64,000 nt of DNA. Origin: Thamnaconus septentrionalis. Its lineage: Eukaryota > Chordata > Actinopteri > Tetraodontiformes > Monacanthidae. Within the stretch, counting starts at the first letter, position 1, and the number at the start of each line of letters is the position of its first letter. Made by a program: the position numbers and the translations under genes. The DNA is taken from positions 33,440,493-33,504,492 of the forward strand of contig CM020501.1 in assembly GCA_009823395.1 (NCBI GenBank), written 5' to 3'. Of the stretch, positions 39,001 to 52,198 are shown piece by piece. The notes below the pieces were generated by a model. That model worked only from the letters and a program-made list of their open reading frames with translations. It was not told the DNA's origin and did not search any database.

Positions 39001-42000
39001 GCGCGGACGGGCAAAACAGATTTGCACAAAAATGTCTCCCTTTTGCTTTCCCCGTCGTCCACTTAGTGACACTAACAAGGATTCCGTTCACGCTTCGCAC
39101 ATTTCGGTCCTCAGGAGAAACGTGAATACGCCGCGACGCAAGGCGGAATATCCTGCGCAATAAAGTGGCTAAAGTAGGACGCCGCCTTGCATGTGCGCTG
39201 ATGTAATTCGCCCTGTGTCACTTGGGGGAAATCAAAAGATGCCATGAAATGGCGTCGGTGGTGTGGAGCTGTGCGCACGCTGCCTTTGCTCCCATTTGAA
39301 TACATCGTTTTAAATGATCTCGCAAACACGCAAGCACTAAGACAGTAATTGCTACAGCATTACGCAGGTCTACCCTTGAGTCACATCTAATGCTCAAGCT
39401 GTTTTTCCCCAAAGAAAAAAATGAAGAATGTCGTTCAATTACCTTCAGTTTAGGCAGCTACTTTGCTGGGATTAGTCTGATTAGCACATGGGTAACAATT
39501 CATTGAGCAAATGGCGTAAACACGCTTGTCCTGAAAGACTCAAGATTAAAGACTTACGCTGCCGTGTCATTTACTTGTCAACTTGCACAGCTGTATTTTT
39601 GCTCCTGTCTGTCTGCAAAGACCTCTTATACTGTTATCTAATGTGCATATATTTAGTACATAAGCCCTCAGGCACTCTGATGACTCCTTGTTTGTCTGAC
39701 TCCAATATAACTTTCCTTTGAGGAAGGACTTTGTTAAGATGAAGTCATCCATGTGTCATTCTGCAAGGAAAAAATACATCACTTGTTTGCCATGAATAGA
39801 ATGCTGATCATTTTCTGATTTCATTGCCAAATACATGTTTCCATGTAGATTGACAAAAATAGAATTTTCAAGGTTGACCAGAGGTTCGAAGCAGAGCTTT
39901 TAAAAAGAGTTCAGAGCATAGAAAGTATGTCACTATTTAGGACACTGAGGTTAAATCTTGAATGTGGTGCTTCATCTGTTTCATTTAGGTTTCACCAGCT
40001 CGAGGTTAGATTCTTAAACACCCTTAATGTCTGTTTTCAGGTCTTGTTTTTTAGTTTGTCAAATGCGTGTGGAGCAGGTTCATGTCATTAACTTTCCCAA
40101 AGTTGAATGGAAAAGCATATATCAGTATATTTTCACCTTCGAAATATTGCCAAAACTCCTCCAATTTATTTGCCCAATTAGATTATTGTGCTTATTATTA
40201 CGCTTGTTTTAATTTATTTCTCTCTTCTTTAATGTTTATTTGTAGTTTGTGTACTCGTCACTGAGGCGTTTTTTTTGTTATTTTGGACTCCATTAAACTT
40301 CAACTTGATTTGACATGATTGATAAAGTCGATTCCACATTTATGGGACCTAATATTAATTTCTGGAGCTCTAATATGTCCTGATATACAGTATGATACGC
40401 AGTCCTGGTCTTTATATCTGTTTTATCTCTTGTCATGGTCCTGTTTTTGTCCATAATTCCAAAGTCAGAAACAGAAATGTAATTTTCTGACTCTCATCCC
40501 TTTGAACCAGAGCAAGTCAACCTGCCACTTTCCCTTTAGTAATCCCTGGTGGTGATGTTTATCCTCTCTGCCTATACGTCTTTCCCTAGAGTACCTGGTC
40601 ACGATGCCCTTCACTCTCCCATATATATCACACCACAGCTTTAAGTGGGAATTCATCTGATGCGGAAAGACAAGGACGGTCATTTTGCCTATAATGGTAC
40701 CATTTAAGCAAGCTCTTGAAATATTGCCGCTTGTCCTTTAAAACACAGAATGAGACTGCAGTGGTGGAACTCACATATAACAGGTGGACAATTACCTTTG
40801 ATGGAAGCACAGCTTCAGTAATTACTGTTTGAGACAGATGAGACAGAGACTTTGCAAATGCCATTTGCCATGTCACTCTGAATTACTGCTAACATTCATA
40901 CGTCACTGGGTTATAGTAGCTAATTGCATGCATATTCAGAATGAACGCTATGAGGAACTATAGGCATAAATTAAACAGCTATTTTTTTAAAAAAAAGACT
41001 CAAAATGTGTGAAAGTAAAGCCGCTGGGTTTCAAGGTGTCAGTGGGGATTTGAACCGACAACCTGACGCACCACAGTCAGGCTTCCTCCAGCCTGAGCCA
41101 ACTGTCCTGAGGACATCTTCTTGTCTTCTTGTCCTTCTCTCTCACAGTGGCTTTAAAAGACAGATAAAGTTCTCATGGGGGAGACCAGGATTGGAACCCT
41201 GGTCTCCCACACCAGAGTCAGCAGTTTAACCCACTGAGCTAACCTGCTGACCTGCTGACCAGGTTCCTGAGGAAAGGTGTTTCAACACTGGAGTTTTGAA
41301 AAAACTGCAACTGCAGAAGAAATAAACAGTCGCTCACTTTGTGCAAGTGAAACACAACAGGTGGAGCTGAAGCTGAAGTTTTATGTCCAATTTTCACGAA
41401 GAAAAAAATTGAATTCAAATAGAGTTGGAAAAGAAGGAAGGGGGAGCTAGCTCGTTAGCTAGCTCCACTTACCTGTTTGCTGCTTCCTGTTGAACTCAGT
41501 TGAAGGAAATTTCAAATGCTGGGAAGATTGAAATGCTCGGAAATTCGACGGACGCAACGCAACGCAAGTTTTGGTTGTTTTGTTGGTTTTAGGTTTGTTT
41601 TGAGTTGTATTGGTTTGGTTTTTGTTTGATGTGGTTTTTGTTTTAGAGACACACACGCACACACGCACACACCCAAGTGTTGTACCTCTGGTCCACGCTG
41701 GGTTTCGATCCTGTCACCTCCGTGTTGGGAGTCAGCGTTGCTCCCCACAGGACCGTCTTCAGCGCTGGTGAGCAGGGAACTATTAAGGGCCTCAGTGTTT
41801 CACTGTGACTTTTTTGTTAGGCAAGGCATTCAATGTAAAAACCCAAACCAACCCAAACAAGCAAATCAGTTTCTTCAATCCTGAATACAAGAGACAGACA
41901 AAATTTGGGGTGATTATGGACATTTTTTTTTATAGCATCTGTCTGACATTCTGTCTCATATTTGGGAAGCGCCAGTTTTGTTTTGCGTCGTATACGCGTA

Positions 42001-45000
42001 TTTGTCTTGTGTCGGGTGCCAGAATGGCGAGAAATGCCACTGCTCTGACACATAGAGTTTCCATAGACACATTCTGGAATTGCGACATAACTGTTTTGTT
42101 TGTTTTGAAGGTGGGGAGAATTTTACTCAAATGCTCCTCATTCAATATCCTTTTTTTTCTTTCCTTCTCATCTTTTCTATTCTTTCCAACCTGTGCCTGT
42201 TTCCTACTTGCCTCCCAAAATAACTACAACAAATATAGAAGAAGGCGACATGGTGGTGCAGTGGTTAGCGCTGCCGCCTCACAGCAAGAAGGTCGTGGGT
42301 TCGATTCCGGGGCCCGGGCCGGGGACCTTTCTGTGTGGAGTTTTTATGTTCTCCCTGTGTCTGCGTGTGAGGTCAATTGAACACTTTAAATTGTCAATAG
42401 GTGTGCATGTGAGTGTGAACGGTTGTCTGTTTCTACGTGGCCCTGCGATGAACTGGCAACTTGTCATGTTTTGTGTGTCTAGAAACACCCCTGCATCAGA
42501 GAGGGCCAGAACCATGTTTAACTTCAACAATTGACCAAATGTTTTTTGCTTTGCCATTCCTACAAATTGACCCATATCACGAGTGTTATAAATGATATCA
42601 CAAATCAGCCGGTTACAAAGACATCCCAACGTAACCTCAGTAGCACACTGACACTGATCTATCACAGGCCAAAGACATTTTTGGACTGATTTATTTGTCT
42701 CTTGGGATTGCTGTCACTGAAAGTAGGATACCTGCAACCACACCAAGGCAGACAGTGACCTTGCACCAAGGCGGTTAGGCACAGGAGCCCATTGGATGTA
42801 ATTGGCTGTCAGACAGAAGACAGAGTTTGACAGAATAGCCGACAGTGTAATCAAGGTGTTTGTGATGTCAATATGGGGCCTGCCAGCTCCTCTGACGGTG
42901 GACTAAAGGTGCTTTTATCATCGTGTCCCGTATGTCTTCAGCATCTCCTCTGCCTTCTTTTCCCATTCTGACACATACTGAATTAAGTTTGCACTTTTTT
43001 TGCAGGTGTTTGCTTCATATAAAATAAAATTAGCCAACGTCCCATTTGTTTTTGTTTTTTTATTGCTTGCACATGAGGCAACTGTGGCTCAGGAGGTAGA
43101 GTTGGTTGGCCAATGACCGAAAGGTTGGCGGTTCAAATCCCGCTCCGTTCCAGTCTTTTGTTGTGTCCTTGGGCAAGACACTTAACCCTAAATTGCTCCT
43201 AATGGGGTTAGGCAGTGCCTTGCATGGCAGCAGCCACCCATTGGTGTGTGAATGGGTCAATGCGAGGCCATTGTAAAGCACTTTGGGGTACCGTGAAGGT
43301 GCTTTATAAGTGCTGTCCATTTACCATGCATGGCACGCAGAAATATTTTTTTTGTCCATCAGCACTGCCCCCTAAAGTGAAAGGTGACAACGCAATTGTT
43401 AGTGTGTAAATTAGGCTGGATGTGTCTGGCTAAGAAAAAAAAAAAAAAAAAAAAACATAGGCCATGAAAACAAGTTGGTGGGAGTCAAAGACTGAGAATA
43501 TACTGAACAAGTTGATAACCCAGAAGCTTACAGAGCAATACAGTATTTCTTCACCAGTCTTTCAGCAGTCAAATAGGTTCTAATAAATATTCATAATTTT
43601 ATTTAATTTTTGGAGAACCATTATGTTTTGTTTTAATGACTTTGCCGTTACAATGGGGCCTTTTCTTTTCACAGGCGTAAGAGAGATAATTCAGAGTTGT
43701 ATTATCTCATAATGTATGCGCAGTAGATAGCGGGCTTCTTTAAAGGGCCATTAAAAGCACGCTTCAAATGGACGAGTGCCACTTAAACATCACACGAGAA
43801 ATATTTCCATCTACATCTTCACCGTTTATTCCTCTTCCTCTTCAGGGGCTGTGATGAGATCAGTCCACTGACGGTCGAAACGCTGCACTGTTTATGCAAT
43901 TATCTGTGGTCTTCAACACCTTTCATCCGTCCCGGTTATTTTCTACATGTTTCTCTCACCGTCTCGGGAGATACCGTCTGTGTGTGCACTGCTTTTGTGC
44001 TCTGACTCACTTTTCAACCCTGGCTCACGATGTTTTATTCTCTCCAGAATCAAAATTCGGTGTGCGGCGCTTCAGTGTTCAAGAAGAGCTTGGTCAAAGA
44101 AATATATTGGCCATCGCGCAGACATAGATTGGAAATGGAGGAACCCCGTTCCAATTTGTCCCTGGTTTTTCATAACTCAAAATCTAAATGGCCTTTCAAT
44201 TCTCATCTCAAAAGGAATCAAAGGATTTAAAGTAAGCCTTGAATTCAGACATCAGTCTCCTGAGTGTCTGGACGTCTGGCCCCAACAAAAGCCAGTTTAT
44301 GACCAAAGATCAAAGAAGACAGCACGGAGCGCTGCACACTGCTTTTGGCAGAGAGATGACAGATCAAGCTGAAGATGCACCGATTAGACAATGAACAAAT
44401 AAGACTGCTGGCTCCTTTCAAAATAAGATTAGAGAGAAACAAGCTCAAGATAAGTTTGCCGGAGGTTAAAGTAGTCCTCCAGTGACTTGTCTGATAGAGA
44501 ACAGGCAGCGGAGGGAGAACACCATTTGCAGCTGTGCATAAAGTATATGGCAGCTGTGGCCTAAACTTTAATCAGGTGGAGGTCTATAAAAATATTAAAG
44601 GTTAAGTGTTTAATATTTGAAGATTATGAGGAAGCTCTTTCTCACCCTCCCTCTACCGAGCTTGCCAGTGAGCTACAGTGGCCTTTGCACACAAACCTGG
44701 ATACCTCGTGCACCTTCTTCTTTGCTGGTTTATTTGAGGAAGCAAGAGTTCAGCCCAAATACAAAACGCAGTGTCAGACGGGCTGGATTGTCCACACTGG
44801 CAGTGCACGAGGAAAACCAATTGACTTTTATTGTACTGGGTGAATACAATATTAATGTATTCATGGGCAATATACTGGATTAAGCTTTTACCGATACAAA
44901 AATTAGGGCTGTCCCGATACTATATTTTTACTTCCGATATGATACCGATATTTCATCCTTGAATATCGGCCGATACCGATATCAATCCGATATCAGCATG

Positions 45001-48000
45001 CTACAAATGAAACATACTTTCATTATTTTGTCGCGATGAGTGGGGAGTGTTAAAAAAATGCAGCATCAAGTGATATTACTCAAACAAAATAAGAACTTAT
45101 TATTAACAATTATTAAAAAAAACTGCGGAATGGAAAAAATAAATGAAAAAATAAATCAGGAGGCCGTGAACAATGACCCAAATAACTTATTGTGCAAACA
45201 AGTCAAAACAAATGAACAAGTTTACTGCTCGTATATTCTGAAAACAACTGAGAGCAGGAACAAAAAAACAACAAAACAATATTGTCAGTTCACTAAACTG
45301 GTGATGACCCTGACTCCTCCTTCTCCACTTTCTGCAGTCCCAGCATGATGTGGAGATTCTTTTTTTGCCGGAGTAGAATGGACTGCTTTCTATCGGAGTG
45401 TTAATATCGGAGATTTAAGATGACGTCCGATATAATCCGATATTCCTCTTTTGGCTGATATCGGACCGATATCCGATATCAATATCGGATCGGGACAGCC
45501 CTAACAAAAATCGTAACTCAGATGAAATTTTACATGCTGGACCTTTAAACACTGCAGGTTATTAGATTCATGTTCACATTTCAATACATTTCTGTGCATT
45601 TAAAACAAGGAAATGTAACAATAGATTTAAACAGCATGACATGAGACACTATGTGCCAGGGTGTCATGGGGGTTGGGGGGTACCTTGATCAGCTCTGGAG
45701 TGAAGTTCACAGAGCCAGTTGTCCAAGAGAAGAGGAACAGAGCCAAAATCAACTGCTGAATGTTAAGCCGGAGGAGGCCGCTGGCGCCGTGATGAATGTG
45801 CATGCTGTTCTACAAGTCTGTTATCTGCTCTGCACTCCGGCCGCTCGTTCATCATCCCCTGTCTCCTCTGCCACGTCTCTTCCTTCACTCAGTAATGGGA
45901 GGCGTGGAGTCACGCGGCGTGCTGCGGAAGATCAGCGACATGCTGGAGGTGATCCTGAAGAGAATGGACAGCCTGTCCAAACTCGACAACACCTCCACCA
46001 CCGACGCATCGCGGCGCCTGGACGAACTCAGCTCGGCCATCAGCAGGTACGCGAGGTCTCCTCCACTTGTTTCATCGTTTCAACTTGTGAATTGCTATGT
46101 TGACGATGATCCTCTCAAAATGCTGGAATGCCCTATGAATATATAAATATCTAAAGTCTTTACACTACAGTTTCAGCAAGAAGTACAAGTTGAAATTTCT
46201 GAAATGAAGCAACCTGCTCAAGCAGACAGAAAGAAAACAAAAACACATTGCACATTTAGGCGACACGGTGGCGCAGTGGTTAGCGCTGCCGCCTCACAGC
46301 AAGAAGGTCGTGGGTTGGATTCATTTAATTATTATTGACCACAATAAAATCACTAAATGCTGGGCAAACAGTTTTAAAATATTTGTTTCTTCTGTTGGAC
46401 GCTGAAATATAGGCATTCTTATGAATCATTGATGGATTCAGCTGTTCATTCAGTCTTCTCAGCAACCTTACTCGTCTCCCACAGTTGACAACCCTCTCAC
46501 TCAGTTCCCCACTTTGCGGAAATAGAATTCCGGCAACTGAATTGCCTGTCGTATATGCAGATCCCAGGTGCTTCCTCGTATTAGTTCCTGCTGAAAGCTT
46601 GACAGGCCAACGGATGACCATTGGCTGTGGGATTGAAAGCTCCCACCTCTAATCATGCAACTTTAATACCTGCTCCAGGATTCCATCTTTAAAACATATT
46701 GATTCGGGTAACACTGGAACCAACTTTTGTCACATTTTTCTTTGTACGAAATGGAAATTCTGATGTATGTAGGTTGAAATGTGGAAACCGCCTGGATAAT
46801 AAAATGCTGGTATGCAGTTTTTTTTTCCACAATGCATCCATGTTAGTGGCGTGTTTTGATAGTCGGTGAGTCAATATATAATGCTTACATGATCACTGTA
46901 TTATTATCTGTATTATTATGTCTATAAAAAGAGAATCTTCTAGTTTCACATGCTTTGATGGCACTCACGGCGAAATGGCACAAAAATCACACCGTTTACG
47001 TGTATTTATATATTTATTTATATTTGTGAATACATGCTGAGAGCGCCTGGTGAATACATCCTTCTTTATAACCACACCTACTGTATTATGGCCATTTTAA
47101 GACTGAATACATTATAGCTGATGGTCTGCGTCCAGCAATAATCAAGGTTTGCACAGTGTAAAAGCTCCTAGTTTGAGCTTTAAAGGGTCCGTCATAACAG
47201 TTTGTCACAACAGGTCCCCGTTAAGGCCTCGCCCACTCTGAGCCGAGTTCATTATTGGTATTCGTGACATAAGCCTTGTCTCTCCATCTTTAGACTGCTC
47301 TTCTTTAGTCCAGCCCTCATTGTATTTTCCCCTCGTTTTTTTTTTTTTTCCATCCTATGATCGCTTCTCCAAATTGCTGCCCATTACCTCGAAATTGTTG
47401 CAGCGCAGAGACAAGTCTTGTATGACCTTGCTGCCGCTTTTATCAAAGTGCGCCTCTCTTTACCCAGTTAGTGAGAAAACATCCAATTTGTCTCGTCTGT
47501 GTGACTTTCTCATTACTCAACCTCCCTTCATTTTCAAGACGGCTTGACTCGAGTGCGACGGGAGTGACGTAATACACACTGACGGAAATCACCGCACTTC
47601 TTCAATCTTTGTTAACGATCCCTGAAAAGTCTTCAGGTTGTGATCTATGCGGAGGCGCTAAAGCGGAAGGATGGGGCGATTAATACAGCGTGGCGTCAGT
47701 GTTAACTGCAATCAATGTCTAGTAATGTGCTGTTTAATGTCGGGGAAACGTTCTTGCAGGTCACGACTGAAAATTAGCGCCCCTCTGTCTCCCGTCCACT
47801 ATCCTAACTGGGTTAGAAGGTATAAATACTGTATATATTACTACAGCCGAGATCAATATCCAGATATAGAGTATTTGGGTGAGTGGGATGGAGGCGATTG
47901 CTGTGTTTAAGACTGCCTCCTGAAATCAGCGCTGGGTGAGTAGCTTTATTCAAACTGCATGAAGCAGAGTAGGTTCTTTAAATCTGGAAAAATACTGACA

Positions 48001-48913
48001 AGGCTGTCAAGAAAACCTTGAAATTCCCTGCCGCTGGGAGGAGTGGTTGGGTTACACATTAATTCATATAAAACTAGAGATTGGCTTTGACCAAAAAGAA
48101 GGAAAGTAATTAAGTAAAAAGTTCCAAAGTCATCAATCTTTATTCACAAAAGCAACAAACAAAATCACTCTTCCAAGGAATAACATAAAATCACTACAAA
48201 GAGGAAAAAGGTTACCAGGAAGGCGCAAGTCAAACCAAATCTTGACAGAGAGCAAAGTGACAAAAAAACAAACAAAACAAAGGAGAGAAACTTGACGGCA
48301 AGGACATGACAAGGAATTCTCGCTTGCTCTCTGTTGCAAGGAACAAGACAAGAGACGAAGCTGACAATATATATTCACAAGGTAATGGGGAACAGGTGGA
48401 AACAATCAGGACGACTAATCTGACCAGGAGGGGAACAAGATTTCAAAATAAAACAGGAGGTCACAAGACAATAAACATCCCTGTACTAACAGACTAAAAA
48501 CTTGACCTCAGAGTTCAGGACATGACAGGTTTGCACCAACATAATACTGTTTTTGATTCATGACGCAAAATAAAAAATAATGATAATTAAAAAATATATA
48601 AAATTCATTAAAAAAAAGAAAAAAAAAAAGCACATCCTCCGATTCAGATGCAGACGACTTTATTTTTCCCAGAGGGCAATTAACTTCACAGTCAACCCTG
48701 TCCATAGCAACACATAAAATAATCCAAGAACAAAGAAGAAACGGTACAACATTTGACACTGTGATCATCTCATCATTCATTCACAGTTATTGTGCATTTA
48801 GCAGCTCTACTGCCGACCATGTAGTGAATGCAATAGTTAGTCCATTTGAGGCAGCTTGTTAAAACCTCTCTGGGGGTGAGACCACTGTCTGAGGATATGG
48901 CCTGCAGGATTAA

Positions 48914-48955
<42 letters not shown>

Positions 48956-51900
48956 TGACCTCAGTCTTGCATTAGTCCAATGATTTTCATCCCGTCAGAT
49001 TCCGTCTTTCATCATCCTCTGCTCTCTTTTCCATGTCTTTATGCCCTGCGTCTCTGTCCACTTTTCCCGCTCTTTCTCCTTCCGCCAGCCCATGGGCGTA
49101 CAGGTATACGTCTAAGTGAGGTGGGTGGGATGAATGACGTGGTTGAGTGTGTTTTTTTTGCCCAGTGAGGAGGGAACTAAATGGGAAGAGAGAGCTTTAA
49201 AGAATCGCTTAAATCCAGGCCGTTCGGGCAGCATTAACTGAAGGAACAAAGCACACACACACACACTGGGCGGGAGTCCCAATTTTTTTTTTTTCCGTGA
49301 GCTTCATTGGTGCTGACACACTCCTGTGTAGCGCCGAATGGAACTTGATGTCTAAGGCCCGAGACTGCGAATGGCCCACGGGGCAGCAGCCACTCGCCAG
49401 AAGAGAAAGCGGAGGGGAAAATAACGAGGAGAACGAGGGAGGGAGGGAGGGGGGAGAGGGTTTGGAAAATGAGAGAGGAGGATGAAGGAGGTAAAGAGAA
49501 TGCACGGTTTACGCTCTGCTTTTCACCGCCGAGGGCTTTGTGGATGAAGGTGGATCAGCTGGGCTCCCCCAGGCAGGTGTTTTCTGAGGATCACTGCCGC
49601 ACTTTGGTTTCGACCCGTTCAGCCAGCCTCAGGCGCTCTTCTGCAGTAACTAGCACTGCAATAACAAACTTTGTCGCTGACAGACATTTCTTTTGTTTTC
49701 TGTGCAGACAATACACTATTTTAATTCGTCTTAGTTGGTCAACGCTATAACATAGCTCTGTCGTGTTGTGTTATTGGATAATTACGAAGATTATTGATAA
49801 TTGGGGAAGGAGCTAAGTATGTTTTTTTTTTTTTTCAGGTGGCCTTGCTTTACTATTGATGGCTCCTAGAATTAGAGGCCCGGTGGTTTTTTTGGTGTTT
49901 TCTTTCTTTGTTTGGCGCTCTGGTAGAAAAATCTAACAAGCGTGGTGCGAGAACTCGGGTGTTTTTTTTTTTCTTCCATCGAGCTGCTGTCTGCCGTCAA
50001 CCGTCTGCTGGACTCCGTGACTGAACGCACCATAACAGACCCCAACATCTGTCATGTGAACAAAGCAGCTTTGGGGCTTTTGCATCTGTTAGAATGGCTC
50101 TTTTTTTAAAGGGATTAAAAGTGACAGAAATGACACTGGACCCTGTTGCACAGCACCCGTGAAGATTCTTCATGACTCTGAGAACACAGACCACTGTATT
50201 CCACTTTTGCTCAGTGGCAGATTGTTGTTGTGGTTGCCATATAACTTTCCTCAGTACTGGCCATCTAGTTGTTCAACAATAACAGTCCTGCAAGTCCAAA
50301 TAAGCAAGACTCCGTGAATATTCCTCCAGCTTCTCTAATTGTTTGAAATGAGAGTGTGTTTGTCAGGAACCAGAAGGTGACGCACGCCACTGACTCCTCG
50401 TTGCGTGCATCTATTGGACCTCTGGGTGGGGGATGCTGCTGTCGCTGGGCCCTCTTCCTAAGAGCGCAATCTCATTAGACAGAGAGGAGCTAAGTGAGAA
50501 CTGAGAAGTCATTGATTTTTCTCTGCTTGCTCTTTATCTTTGCGTTTCCTCATCTCGGGTCTGGAAACCGGATAATCCTGTAATTCCCCCCCGCTGCCTT
50601 CCTCTCATTTTGTCTTTGCTTGTTCCTAATTGGTGCATCGTGTCTTTGATTGGGAAAAAAAAAAGTCCCTACTTCCATCCATCAAAAAGAAGGAAGTTTC
50701 GTTGTAAGCACACACACACAGCAGCAGATCATCAAATATACATATATCTCTATTCTTTCTTTATCACAGCAGCGTGTGATGTTGCAGTTGAGCCGTCCTG
50801 TTGACTCCCCGTGGGAAGTCGTCGAGGAGATAATCATTCTATCATTTCTTCCTCTGCCACACTGGCCCCTCTGTCTCTCCGCGTCTGTCTGCTGAGGACA
50901 GTTGATCTGCTTTGCTGCCGTTCTCACAGTTCCCCTTCGTCTCTGCCAACACATGCGCCTCTGTCTGCCCTCTCATCCTCTTTGGATTTCATTGTTCAAT
51001 ACTTTCTCCTCCGCCCTTGCCCAATCTCCTTTTCAATAAACCTCATGCTTTCCGGCTTTATGGGCCATCATCTCCTGGGACCAGTCCCCATTGTAGTGAA
51101 ATATTTGCAATGAGATTAGCAGGTCAAGTCATACAGAGTCACAGCCAAGTACCCCCCAGCCCCCAGAGAGAGTTTTACTGTAACAGACGTTACTCAGCCA
51201 GTCACGCTACAACACTGTCCTTGGGTTCAAATGATACAGTTCAAGTTTTACAGGGTAGCTTCTGTGGCGGCAGTAATCCTCCATGGCTGGGATCTCTGTG
51301 CAATGCGCCATGTAATTGCAATGAGGTTTCGTTTTTCATTTTACAGCCATTTAGTTATCATTGTGGAACAACGCTAATGTAATAATTAAAACCCAGTTGA
51401 ATCTTTACTTGCATGGATTATCCGGATCAAAGGGTGACATCTAACAGAATGCTACTGTTTTCAGATGCTTCCACATTTTTGCCTGTGACATTGTGGATTA
51501 ATGCTGCTTTTTTAGAAAGCAAAAAAAGGAAATAGTTACTAAATTACTAACTAAACAAGTTTTGGTATGGAAAAATGGCTTTAGTGCTGACATATATTTA
51601 AATAAAATATACTCAATAGACCAGAAACATAACATTTTGTGTTGTATGGACAGGAATTGTGTGTTATGGATTGAATGGTTAATAAAAAAATAAATAAAAA
51701 AAAAAGTATGTATGCGGCTGCACTGCAATGCAACAGCCTAAACACAAATAATAATAATAAAAAAAAAAAAACCTTGACTTTCAACTTCACCTCAATACAC
51801 AGTTCAAGCTCGGTTTTATGGGGGAAGGCTTTAAAATGCCAATATTATAAATAAATCGAGTGAGGCTCGGAAGCCACACTTCCAAGGTGCGACTGTCTGG

Positions 51901-51994
51901 CTGCTTTCTTTATTAGCACTTCGTTCTCACTCTTTTTCACTGCTTTTTGCATTTGGATTTGGATTGTTAAGCAGAAGCTCAAAATACCCTGTAC

Positions 51995-52025
<31 letters not shown>

Positions 52026-52159
52026 GCCTGCACCCTGAAACCGAGTCATTAAAAGGATACAGTGACCACGGTACCGTTGACGTGTGCGGATGCGCTTGCT
52101 TGGTTTTTGCAGGGTCTGCAATCAGACAGTCAGACGCTTTGCAAAGATGTAGAACTAAC

Positions 52160-52198
<39 letters not shown>

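Larger units (their letters stand above)
17252..45892 (+). other. mgat5b: mgat5b intron 2 (28.6 kb)
   Basis: The largest intron runs from the GTACTG donor to the acceptor before exon 3. It carries most of the transposon relics in the window, several microsatellites and CpG-rich patches (about 22990-23160 and 23870-23950). I found no nested gene: open frames here are short, low in complexity or transposon-derived. Stretches such as 28800-32000 and 35150-40000 hold nothing I can name. Confidence 0.8.

Noticed and set aside
41178..41245. Intact tRNA gene on the - strand
   Set aside because: The T-arm and D-arm text is convincing, but the acceptor stem does not pair and the anticodon stem is poor, so I treat it as a tRNA-derived repeat.
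41805..42380. 191-codon frame, the longest in the window
   Set aside because: It runs into the SINE at 42243 and has no domain or motif; it is a chance frame partly inside a repeat.
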